Source of the DNA: UBA987 sp047620825 | GTDB lineage: Bacteria; Bacteroidota; Bacteroidia; NS11-12g; UBA9320 | Direction: 5' to 3' | NCBI GenBank assembly: GCA_047620825.1 | Contig: JBLHOC010000156.1 | Coordinates: 1-7,321 of the forward strand | Length of the DNA stretch: 7,321 nt | Shown here: in pieces, positions 1 through 6,068 of the stretch | Layout of the letters: each line of letters begins with the position of its first letter | Numbering within the stretch: position 1 is the first letter of the stretch | The notes under the pieces: model-generated | Database searches by the model: none | The model's input: the letters and a program-made list of their open reading frames with translations, nothing else | Told to the model about the DNA's origin: nothing | Position numbers and translations under genes: made by a program

Positions 1-1962
1 TTCTACCTCTGCTTCAAATCCATAATGACGTGCAGGTGCTTGCGTATAAGTATATAACTGACCAGCTTCTGGGTATGCATAGATATCGTCATTAATTTCT
101 AAGCGAGCAAAACGGTTGCTTGGGGCTAGATAGACAAAATTGAAAAAGTAATTTCCATACACTGAGGTTTCTACGAGCCAACGTTTGCGTTCGTAAATTA
201 GACTAAAGTCATTCTGTATTGCTGTCTCCGGTTTTAACGACAAATCACCTTTTTCGAATCGGAATGCTCCATGATGTAACCCATTAGAGGCTAACTCGTT
301 AGGCTGAATCATGCGACTTGTTTTTGCTACATTTATTTTAACAAATACGTCTTTCCGGATTTCTTTATTAGCACCAAACGCCATGGCCCAGTTTGGCCAA
401 AATTTCGAATAGCTTTCGTTCCGAAGTGCTTCCCCAACTAACAATCCATTTTGGAAGAACTCCGTTTTGGTTGAATCAAATGACACATGATTTAAATCAA
501 ATCTTGCCCCGATATTGAGCTTCCATGCCTTTTTAGTTTTCATTTTATACAAACCATACACAGCAACTAAACCAGAGTTATAAGCAGGAATAATAAATTC
601 ATATCCGCCTATTTCATTATTTCGCAACTGACCTGAGAAGCCAATGATTATTTTACTACTCGAATCGTTTACAAAATACCGCGCATTTAGTGTGTAGGTC
701 GTTAAAGCCAATGATAAGGCTTGATTCGAAAAAACATCACTGTCTCCAAACGCAGCAGAATGCGGTTTAGCCACTTCACCTCGGTCATTGCGTTGGTATC
801 CGGCATCCACCTCTAACCAATTTGACTTTATTAATAAATTCACGTGCCCCGAGAGGTTAATATGATCCACTTGTTGATACGGTAAATCTATGTCCCTAAA
901 ATCTCCATCATGTTGAAGCAAACCTATACTCGGTATACCAAAGGCACCACTAAAAAATCCAGATTGCTGTGTAAAATATGACGCTCGACCATACCAATAC
1001 CCCCAATTCTTAGATACACCGAAATAGGCATTGACCGCCTGCTCTTTCACCGCAGTATTTTTTAACCTGTTTTGATATATCGGTAATATCGTGGTTTGGT
1101 AGACGAATTGATCCGAGGGGATCTTGTAATCTCCCCCCTCCATGAAACTATATCGAATTTTGAACCATTTCCCGCCTTTATTAAACGCGACCGAAGTACT
1201 TGAACGATTGCCGTCATTCAAGCTGTTATAATTTAGTCTCTGATCGATTAAGAGCTGGTTTTTGCCTTTCGGCAGTTTTGGTCGAATATTGATAACACCG
1301 GCTACCGCGTCAGAACCATATACCAAGGAGGACGCACCTTTGATAATCTCAATTTTATCCGCATTATTGACATCTATTTCCAGGCCATGGTCACTTCCCC
1401 ATTGTTGACCTTCCTGTTGTATGCCATCCGTGGTTACAACAACTCTATTGCCATTTAAACCACGTAATGACGGCTTGCTAACCCCAACTCCATTGTTTAA
1501 CGAACCAACACCAGGTATTTTTTCTAGATTCGTCATTAACGACGTTCCACCTTGCTGTTTTAGAAAATGTTGGTCGATATGTTTGACTTGTAACGGGTTG
1601 TTATTCAAATCTTGCTTTTCTAGCGAATTCTCGATAATCACTTCATGTAATTCACTGATTGATTCCTCAAGCACAAAGCTTAAGCCTGTGATAGAATCAC
1701 TGACATCCAAATCGAGTTGCTGCGCATTATATCCAGAATAGGTCACGTGCAAATGGTAGTGCCCCTTTTTTACATTGGTAATTTCAAATAGTCCATCACC
1801 ATCTGTTGAAGTGCCTACATGGGTTTCATGTAAAAAAACATCTACACCTTGTAACGGTTCCCCTTTTTCGTCAATAACAGCCCCTGAGATTACATACTGT
1901 CCCATAGCGACAGTCGCTGATGTTAATACAATTAAAAAAAGACTAAGTAGTTTATTGAACAT
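1..1962 (-). CDS. TonB-dependent outer-membrane receptor, ZnuD-like, C-terminus outside window
   Basis: The frame is open from the ATG at 1962 to the window edge, giving 654 codons without a stop, so the protein is cut by the window rather than visibly broken. Residues 1-21 are a signal peptide. About 22-100 form a carboxypeptidase-regulatory-like beta domain (STDGDGLFEI at 52-61). About 105-112 (LHEVIIEN) is a likely TonB box. About 120-226 is the plug, with SLRGLNGNR at 165-173 and IIKGASSLVYGSDAVAGVI at 206-224. The rest is beta-barrel. Plug residues Asp191-His192 (WGSDHGLEID) and the barrel stretch around His563-His564 (NELASNGLHHGAFRFEKGD) resemble the Neisseria zinc receptor ZnuD, whose zinc ligands, as I recall, include a plug Asp-His pair and a barrel His. 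The role would be TonB-driven import across the outer membrane. Zinc as substrate is an inference; copper, haem or another ligand remains possible. The start overlaps the end of the upstream lipoprotein gene by 11 bp. Confidence 0.93.
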   Translation of the reverse strand, partial: MFNKLLSLFLIVLTSATVAMGQYVISGAVIDEKGEPLQGVDVFLHETHVGTSTDGDGLFEITNVKKGHYHLHVTYSGYNAQQLDLDVSDSITGLSFVLEESISELHEVIIENSLEKQDLNNNPLQVKHIDQHFLKQQGGTSLMTNLEKIPGVGSLNNGVGVSKPSLRGLNGNRVVVTTDGIQQEGQQWGSDHGLEIDVNNADKIEIIKGASSLVYGSDAVAGVINIRPKLPKGKNQLLIDQRLNYNSLNDGNRSSTSVAFNKGGKWFKIRYSFMEGGDYKIPSDQFVYQTTILPIYQNRLKNTAVKEQAVNAYFGVSKNWGYWYGRASYFTQQSGFFSGAFGIPSIGLLQHDGDFRDIDLPYQQVDHINLSGHVNLLIKSNWLEVDAGYQRNDRGEVAKPHSAAFGDSDVFSNQALSLALTTYTLNARYFVNDSSSKIIIGFSGQLRNNEIGGYEFIIPAYNSGLVAVYGLYKMKTKKAWKLNIGARFDLNHVSFDSTKTEFFQNGLLVGEALRNESYSKFWPNWAMAFGANKEIRKDVFVKINVAKTSRMIQPNELASNGLHHGAFRFEKGDLSLKPETAIQNDFSLIYERKRWLVETSVYGNYFFNFVYLAPSNRFARLEINDDIYAYPEAGQLYTYTQAPARHYGFEAEVE

Positions 1963-2686
1963 GTATGTCAATAATTGCAATTGACAAATTGTCGTCACTG
2001 TCAAACACACCGACGATAAATTCTAACTCTGAAAAGGTCTGATTTACAGAGAACTTTTGATTAAACGTAAATCCCAAATCATCTGCACCTAGTAAATCAA
2101 TATCGCCATCAAATAAAGGTTCCGCACTTGGGTTATTGTGGTCTTCAATGATGTAGAATATCTCCTTTAAATCGACATCATCCTCCACCTCAAAGTTTAT
2201 TGTAAAGTCCGTATTCGCACTTACATCGATTTCTTTAACTATTGATTTAAAAACAGGCTGTCCTGGTTGTGAAATGAAAAATTCCAAAACTTTAACGTCT
2301 GACCTGTTGCCTTCCTTATCCAACACTGATATATTCATATGATATGGACCAGCTGCTGCATTATTAGGTAGCACAAACGTCGCAACCTGAGCATCACTAA
2401 GACCTTCCAAACTTAATATTTCAGATCCCGAGAATTTGGTATTGACTTTTTGGTGCTTATGACTTTCAAAATTGTCATGTACTTCGACGAATGCTTCTGA
2501 AAGCGCTACATCATCGGTGAATGATATTCTTACATTGACACTATCTCCGGCTGGAATTGTATTTCCATCCAGAAAATTTACGCTTGTGATTATAGGTTTA
2601 GTTTCATCGTTGCTTAGGCTATTGTCGTTACATCCGTTCGTAACGAATAGCATGACAGCAACAAGTATTATATACGTTGATTTCAT
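1952..2686 (-). CDS. DUF4625-like lipoprotein with two Ig-like domains
   Basis: This encodes 244 residues from an ATG. Residues 1-18 are a lipoprotein signal and VTNGC at 15-19 is a lipobox, so Cys19 should be acylated and the protein membrane-anchored. Two beta-sandwich-like halves follow. Residues 27-138 open with KPIITSVNFLDGNTIPAGDSV and carry ISFTDD and a His cluster at 70-78 (HDNFESHKH). Residues 142-244 contain a second copy of the pattern (INFEVEDDVDLKEIFYIIED). The acidic DD-x-L turn and the HxNF....HxH motif match what I know of DUF4625 lipoproteins of Bacteroidota, whose biochemical role is not established. The His70/His76/His78 cluster and the overlapping ZnuD-like receptor gene suggest that it binds metal at the cell surface or hands it to the receptor; this is inference. 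It lies 73 bp after the His/Cys-rich gene. Confidence 0.85.
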   Translation of the reverse strand: MKSTYIILVAVMLFVTNGCNDNSLSNDETKPIITSVNFLDGNTIPAGDSVNVRISFTDDVALSEAFVEVHDNFESHKHQKVNTKFSGSEILSLEGLSDAQVATFVLPNNAAAGPYHMNISVLDKEGNRSDVKVLEFFISQPGQPVFKSIVKEIDVSANTDFTINFEVEDDVDLKEIFYIIEDHNNPSAEPLFDGDIDLLGADDLGFTFNQKFSVNQTFSELEFIVGVFDSDDNLSIAIIDIHVQ

Positions 2687-2702
2687 TATTGAGATAAATT
2701 GT

Positions 2703-2722
2703 CACTCAGTTACAACTAAGTG
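2703..2722. promoter_or_regulatory. Imperfect 20-bp palindrome upstream of the lipoprotein gene
   Basis: The arms CACTCAGTT and AACTAAGTG pair at 8 of 9 positions around AC, ending 16 bp before the lipoprotein ATG at 2686. On the transcribed (minus) strand it is not followed by a T-run, so it is not an intrinsic terminator. It may be an operator, or an RNA hairpin that modulates translation or processing between the first and second genes of the metal cassette. The remainder of the 73-bp gap shows only a T-tract. Confidence 0.4.
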
Positions 2723-2726
2723 GATT

Positions 2727-2736
2727 AAAAAAAAAA
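2727..2736 (-). repeat. Homopolymer run of ten T (minus strand)
   Basis: Ten consecutive A on the plus strand (T on the transcribed strand) lie just upstream of the 20-bp palindrome in the gap between the His/Cys-rich gene and the lipoprotein gene. Runs this long are prone to slippage and could vary spacing or cause partial transcription termination. No hairpin precedes it closely on the minus strand. Confidence 0.5.
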
Positions 2737-2759
2737 GAAAGGATGTTTGGTGGTTAAGC

Positions 2760-3083
2760 TTAGACGCTTTCTGGAGGTCCTCGAGTTGAATTTAGCCGGT
2801 AAGTTGCGTTGGCTTCAATACTTATTAGTCTACAACCAACTGTTTTTGAGGCAATTAATGTGGTATTCGAACTAAATGAAGTAACAAATTCAGCGTTACC
2901 ATGAACAATGGTACAAAGGTCACAGATTTCTAATTCCCCATGTGGATGACACATATGTGTATCACCTATATCGCAACTAGATTCGTGTGATTCTTCAATG
3001 TGATGAATCGCATCCGCAACTTGCACACTGCACCAAAGTACAAGCATGAAAATTGAAAATACGTTTTTTACTTTCTGTATCAC
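2760..3083 (-). CDS. His/Cys-rich exported small protein with C-terminal RGPP motif
   Basis: This encodes 107 residues from a GTG codon at 3083. Residues 1-25 make a good signal peptide: basic MIQKVKNVF, hydrophobic SIFMLVLWCSVQV, cleavage after ADA. The mature part begins IHHIEESHESSCDIGDTHMC and holds His27, 28, 33, 43, 46, 48, 61 and Cys37, 45, 54, 57, a dense potential metal site including CDLC at 54-57. The tail ends RGPPESV. A short periplasmic protein with His/Cys pairs and a terminal RGPP recalls the DUF2946 and HYC_CC_PP groups, often found beside metal-related TonB receptors; I cannot assign a family firmly. No in-frame ATG lies between the preceding in-frame stop and the GTG. Met13 is the only nearby ATG, and using it would discard the basic n-region, so GTG is preferred. 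Likely role: periplasmic metal binding or sensing for the downstream receptor. Confidence 0.75.
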   Translation of the reverse strand: MIQKVKNVFSIFMLVLWCSVQVADAIHHIEESHESSCDIGDTHMCHPHGELEICDLCTIVHGNAEFVTSFSSNTTLIASKTVGCRLISIEANATYRLNSTRGPPESV

Positions 3084-3087
3084 GGTG

Positions 3088-3095
3088 CAAATGTA
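3088..3095 (-). promoter_or_regulatory. Possible -7 element at the pyrG stop, upstream of the His/Cys-rich gene
   Basis: The minus strand reads TACATTTG, an exact TAnnTTTG match, 4 bp upstream of the GTG start at 3083. A transcript from it would be essentially leaderless for the GTG, or would have a leader of about 37 nt if Met13 were the start. The adjacent palindrome overlaps it, as expected for a repressor-controlled promoter. No good -33 element is seen, so the promoter is tentative. Confidence 0.35.
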
Positions 3096-3103
3096 ACAGT
3101 TAC
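3093..3103. promoter_or_regulatory. Palindrome GTAAC-N-GTTAC overlapping the possible promoter
   Basis: GTAACAGTTAC is a perfect inverted repeat of 5-bp arms around one base. It covers the pyrG stop codon and the first three bases of the TACATTTG element. Its place directly before a metal-type gene set suggests an operator for a dimeric regulator, for instance a Fur/Zur-family protein. It does not match the known enterobacterial Zur box closely, and an 11-bp palindrome can occur by chance. Confidence 0.3.
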
Positions 3104-4719
3104 TGACCTTCTTTCGACTTGTCTAAAGCTGCCCTTACGAATTTGACGAAAAGTGGATGAGGGCTCGCCACTGTACTTTTTAATTCAGGGTGAAATTGAA
3201 CCCCAATAAAAAACGGATGATCTGGAAGTTCGATAATCTCTACCAAGTTATTTTCTAAATTCATCCCTGACATAACCATACCACTTTTTTTGTACTGATT
3301 CAGGTAGGCATTGTTAAATTCATAGCGATGACGATGACGTTCTTGAATACTGGTTTTGCCATAGACCTTATAAGCTAAGGTTCCTTTATCAATTTCACAA
3401 TCGTATGAACCAAGTCGCATGGTGCCACCCTTATTTTTAACTTTTTTCTGAGTTTCCATTAGGTCGATTACTGGAAACTTCGTTTTGGAATTCATTTCTG
3501 TACTGTGTGCATTTTTCAATCCCAGTACATTTCGACCGTATTCGATAACGGCACACTGCATTCCCAAGCATATACCAAAGAAAGGGATATTGTTTTCACG
3601 AAGATATTTGATGGTTGATATCTTCCCTTCAATACCTCTGTCGCCAAAACCAGGTGCAACTAAAACACCGTCCAAACCTTTCAACCTATCTTGGGTTGTT
3701 TCGTCCATTAACGATTCCGATTGAATGCTAATCACATTCACGTTACATTCATTGACAGAACCAGCATGATTGAATGATTCATTAATCGATTTATAGGCGT
3801 CTTGTAATTCAACATATTTCCCTACCAAACCAATGGTCACCTCTGATTTAGGGTGACTTAGTTTAAAAAGGAAGTCTTTCCATTTATCCAAGTTCGGCTC
3901 GTTTTTGGAACTTAACCTCAACTTTGCCATCGTCACCTTGTCAAGCTTTTCTTTCAACATGACTAACGGTACTTCGTAAATAGAATCAACATCAATAGAT
4001 TCAATCACAGCATTTTGGTTAACATTACAAAAAAGAGCTACTTTTTTTCTGATTTCTGGATTCAGTTTATGTTCTGTTCTACACACCAAAATATCAGGTT
4101 GCACACCTAATTCTTGTAACCCTTTTACACTGTGTTGTGTTGGTTTCGTTTTTAACTCACCAGCTGCTTTCAAGTAAGGCACCAAAGTCAAATGAATCAC
4201 ACAAGTATCGTCTGTACCCAACTGCCATCGTAACTGACGAACAGCTTCAACGTATGGTAAAGACTCTATATCACCTACTGTACCACCAAGCTCTGTAATG
4301 ATGACATCATACTCTCCTGAATCACCTAGAAGCAACATACGACGTTTTATTTCATCTGTAATGTGTGGGATGACTTGTACCGTTTTACCTAAGTATTTGC
4401 CTTCTCTTTCATTGTCAATAACTGTTTGGTAAATACGGCCTGTTGTTACGTTATTGGCCTGAGATGTTGGTATATTTAGAAACCTTTCATAGTGCCCTAA
4501 GTCCAAATCCGTTTCTGCACCATCGTTGGTCACATAACATTCACCATGCTCATAGGGATTCATGGTTCCTGGATCAACGTTAATGTAAGGATCGAATTTT
4601 TGAATGGTACTTGAATACCCTCTGGCCTGTAACAATTTCGCTAGTGATGCTGCGATTATACCTTTACCTAAAGATGATGTTACGCCACCCGTAACAAAAA
4701 CGTATTTTGCTTTTTTCAT
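3100..4719 (-). CDS. pyrG: CTP synthase (glutamine-hydrolysing)
   Basis: PyrG makes CTP from UTP, ATP and glutamine in the cytoplasm, the last step of de novo pyrimidine nucleotide synthesis. From the ATG at 4719 it is 539 residues, normal for the family. The N-terminal synthetase domain shows VTGGVTSSLGKGI at about 9-21 (P-loop SSLGKG at 15-20), DPYINVDPGTMNPYEHGE, and ELGGTVGDIESLPY. The C-terminal class I glutamine amidotransferase domain (from about 290) has the nucleophile Cys384 in GICLGMQ and His510/Glu512 in FHPE, so the triad is complete. An upstream in-frame TTG at 4776 would add 19 residues unlike any family N-terminus, and KKAKYVFVTGG is the canonical beginning. A possible own promoter lies in the 93-bp gap after kdsB. 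The next gene downstream begins 16 bp after the stop. Confidence 0.99.
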   Translation of the reverse strand: MKKAKYVFVTGGVTSSLGKGIIAASLAKLLQARGYSSTIQKFDPYINVDPGTMNPYEHGECYVTNDGAETDLDLGHYERFLNIPTSQANNVTTGRIYQTVIDNEREGKYLGKTVQVIPHITDEIKRRMLLLGDSGEYDVIITELGGTVGDIESLPYVEAVRQLRWQLGTDDTCVIHLTLVPYLKAAGELKTKPTQHSVKGLQELGVQPDILVCRTEHKLNPEIRKKVALFCNVNQNAVIESIDVDSIYEVPLVMLKEKLDKVTMAKLRLSSKNEPNLDKWKDFLFKLSHPKSEVTIGLVGKYVELQDAYKSINESFNHAGSVNECNVNVISIQSESLMDETTQDRLKGLDGVLVAPGFGDRGIEGKISTIKYLRENNIPFFGICLGMQCAVIEYGRNVLGLKNAHSTEMNSKTKFPVIDLMETQKKVKNKGGTMRLGSYDCEIDKGTLAYKVYGKTSIQERHRHRYEFNNAYLNQYKKSGMVMSGMNLENNLVEIIELPDHPFFIGVQFHPELKSTVASPHPLFVKFVRAALDKSKEGQ

Positions 4720-4773
4720 TGTAAAAGAGTTAAAAGGTAAACCGGAAAAGAGCCTACGCTTGTGTACGGGAAA

Positions 4774-4781
4774 CAAAGGTA
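4774..4781 (-). promoter_or_regulatory. Bacteroidota-type -7 element upstream of pyrG
   Basis: The minus strand reads TACCTTTG, an exact TAnnTTTG match, in the 93-bp gap between kdsB and pyrG. It is 54 bp upstream of the pyrG ATG, so a leader of about 50 nt is expected. A second, weaker match (TACCTTTT, 4739-4732) lies nearer the start. A convincing -33 TTG is not visible. It suggests that pyrG can be expressed independently of kdsB. Confidence 0.45.
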
Positions 4782-4812
4782 AGCCTGTTCTACCCTAACC
4801 TACCAGTAATTC

Positions 4813-5574
4813 CTATTTGCTTTTCAAGATATTTTCAACAGTCTTGATATCTGCTGGTGTATCTACACCAATTGAGTCATTTTCTGTCTCAATAGCAGAA
4901 ACCACATAGTGATTTTGCAACCATCTCAATTGCTCTAATTTTTCAGCTTTTTCTAGTGGTGATTCTGGCACCGTGGCAAGCGACAACAAGACTTCAACTG
5001 AGAATCCATACGTACCCACATGTTTGTAATAAGTTGTGGCAGACAACGGATTATCCGACGATTCTTGTAAATGTGGTATGGCCGTTCTACTAAAGTATAG
5101 CGCATCCGCAACACCTTCTTCAAAATCAGTTAACACCGCTTTTACAACATTTGGATTCGAAAGTTCTGAGACATCTGAAATCTTTTTGACAAGTGTGGCG
5201 ATATCCGTATCATCATCCTCAAAAACTTCAATTAATTTGTTGATGTCTTTCGGGTCAATGAGTGGTTCGTCTCCTTGTACGTTTATCACACATTCGTATT
5301 CTTCACCTGCATCCATCAAACGCTCAACGGCCTCTATGATACGTTCCGTACCGTTATTATGTGACGATGACGTCAGACAAACATTGCCATCAAAACCTTG
5401 CACATGATCAAATATGCGCTGATCGTCTGTAGCAACGATAACATCCTCTGCGTTCGTTTGTAAACATTTCTCATACACCCTCTCAATGAGGGTAACGCCG
5501 TCGATCTTTTCTAACGGTTTACCTGGGAATCTTTCTGAATCGTATCGAGCTGGAATAACGATGAGTGTTTGCAT
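4813..5574 (-). CDS. kdsB: 3-deoxy-manno-octulosonate cytidylyltransferase (CMP-KDO synthetase)
   Basis: KdsB couples CTP and KDO to CMP-KDO, the activated sugar for the inner core of lipopolysaccharide, in the cytoplasm. The 253-residue product has the usual family length. It shows the nucleotide-binding start IPARYDSERFPGKPL (7-21, with Arg10 and Lys19), the NNGTERI segment (73-79), NVQGDEPLI (98-106, Asp102 expected to hold Mg), YKHVGTYGF (183-191), KLEQLRWLQ (212-220) and SIGVDTPADI (234-243, Asp238 the second metal ligand). All key residues are present, so it should be active. It starts 17 bp after the stop of the four-helix-bundle gene, and its upstream region is made of the AT-rich repeat described there. 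It is followed by pyrG, the source of its CTP. Confidence 0.97.
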   Translation of the reverse strand: MQTLIVIPARYDSERFPGKPLEKIDGVTLIERVYEKCLQTNAEDVIVATDDQRIFDHVQGFDGNVCLTSSSHNNGTERIIEAVERLMDAGEEYECVINVQGDEPLIDPKDINKLIEVFEDDDTDIATLVKKISDVSELSNPNVVKAVLTDFEEGVADALYFSRTAIPHLQESSDNPLSATTYYKHVGTYGFSVEVLLSLATVPESPLEKAEKLEQLRWLQNHYVVSAIETENDSIGVDTPADIKTVENILKSK

Positions 5575-5578
5575 AATC

Positions 5579-5606
5579 TAATGTTTAATTTTTAATGTTT
5601 AGTGTT
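5579..5606 (+). repeat. AT-rich 14-bp repeat pair between the four-helix-bundle gene and kdsB (left flank)
   Basis: Two consecutive units, TAATGTTTAATTTT and TAATGTTTAGTGTT (12 of 14 identical), lie in opposite orientation to the pair at 6041-6068. Together the two pairs bracket the four-helix-bundle gene. The stop codon and the last residues of that gene are encoded by this repeat, and it ends 5 bp before the kdsB start codon. Confidence 0.75.
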
Positions 5607-5951
5607 CAATTGACGTTGTGAGGTTTTAACGATTGCGGTCAATATCTTAACAATCTCTAGGGCATTTTGCCGTACTTCAGTGAAGTCATAATGTATTAGA
5701 TTTGACTTATCTTTTAGCTCTAGCCAGTATTGAGTTTCTCTAGCTTCTTTGCTGGCTATACTCATTTTTGCTATAAAATCACGTTTCGATTGACCTGCTC
5801 CTGCCTCTTTAATATTAGCACCAACACTAGTGGCAGATTTCAATATCTGTTGTCCGATGACGAATTCCTTATGTTCTACTAACAATCTGTACAAATCAAT
5901 AATTTCTAATGCAAAATTGAACGACTTTACTTCAATGACACTTTCTTTCAT
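5592..5951 (-). CDS. Four-helix-bundle protein, 23S rRNA intervening-sequence protein (S23/IVP) family
   Basis: This encodes 119 residues from the ATG at 5951. A GTG at 5981 could add ten residues (SPLIFYFDY), but about 119 is the usual family length and KSFNFALEI near the start is the typical N-terminal helix. The diagnostic block is SATSVGANIKEAGAGQSKRD at 39-58, followed by FIAKMSIASKEARETQYWLE at 59-78, matching the family pattern of A..S...NI.E......+.F...+.IA..E..E...WL. Predicted helices lie near 7-27, 29-50, 56-82 and 89-112. The family was first seen inside intervening sequences of 23S rRNA genes and is structurally related to the Avd proteins of diversity-generating retroelements; its molecular role when free-standing is unknown. 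No rRNA or reverse transcriptase is visible here. The C-terminal residues NTKH and the stop fall in an AT-rich repeat, whose inverted partner is at the end of terC. Confidence 0.92.
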   Translation of the reverse strand: MKESVIEVKSFNFALEIIDLYRLLVEHKEFVIGQQILKSATSVGANIKEAGAGQSKRDFIAKMSIASKEARETQYWLELKDKSNLIHYDFTEVRQNALEIVKILTAIVKTSQRQLNTKH

Positions 5952-6040
5952 GTAATCGAAATAAAAGATTAACGGCGACACTTAAATTGACTAACCTTCT
6001 AGTGTTCCACTAAAGTCTTCTTACGCAATGTCTTTAATTT

Positions 6041-6068
6041 AAAATCAAACATTAAAAACTAAACACTC
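6041..6068 (-). repeat. AT-rich 14-bp repeat pair at the end of terC (right flank)
   Basis: Read on the minus strand this is two consecutive 14-bp units, GAGTGTTTAGTTTT (6068-6055) and TAATGTTTGATTTT (6054-6041). It is the inverted counterpart of the pair at 5579-5606. The core 6047-6065 matches the reverse complement of 5582-5600 at 18 of 19 positions. The terC stop TAG (6061-6059) and its last codons fall inside it. Confidence 0.75.

Noticed and set aside
1..1962. Receptor as a pseudogene
   Set aside because: The frame stays open and family-like from signal peptide to the window edge. The missing C-terminus is explained by the window boundary.
1421..1984. Plus-strand open frames of 106 and 69 residues
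   Set aside because: They lie antisense to the well-supported TonB receptor, have no recognisable domain, and are rich in Ser, Pro, Thr and Cys as expected for a shadow frame.
2703..2736. Intrinsic terminator formed by the palindrome and homopolymer
   Set aside because: On the minus strand the T-run precedes the hairpin, and on the plus strand the hairpin is followed by A, so neither strand has hairpin then T-run. No plus-strand gene needs one here either.
2472..2789. Plus-strand open frame of 105 residues
   Set aside because: It is antisense to the lipoprotein gene and reads through the A10 tract as poly-lysine. No domain or plausible start context is seen.
4720..4776. Longer pyrG from TTG at 4776
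   Set aside because: The added 19 residues are not part of any CTP synthase N-terminus, they overlap the likely promoter, and the ATG at 4719 gives the canonical start.
3485..5407. Plus-strand open frames at 3485-3724, 4604-4798 and 5036-5407
   Set aside because: All are antisense shadows of pyrG and kdsB, with no family resemblance.
5592..5951. Remnant of an rRNA intervening sequence or of a diversity-generating retroelement
   Set aside because: No rRNA sequence, reverse transcriptase or variable/template repeat is present, so only the protein-family relationship holds.
5952..5981. Longer four-helix-bundle protein from GTG at 5981
   Set aside because: The ATG at 5951 gives the typical family length and start. 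The extra ten residues are hydrophobic and aromatic, without family support.
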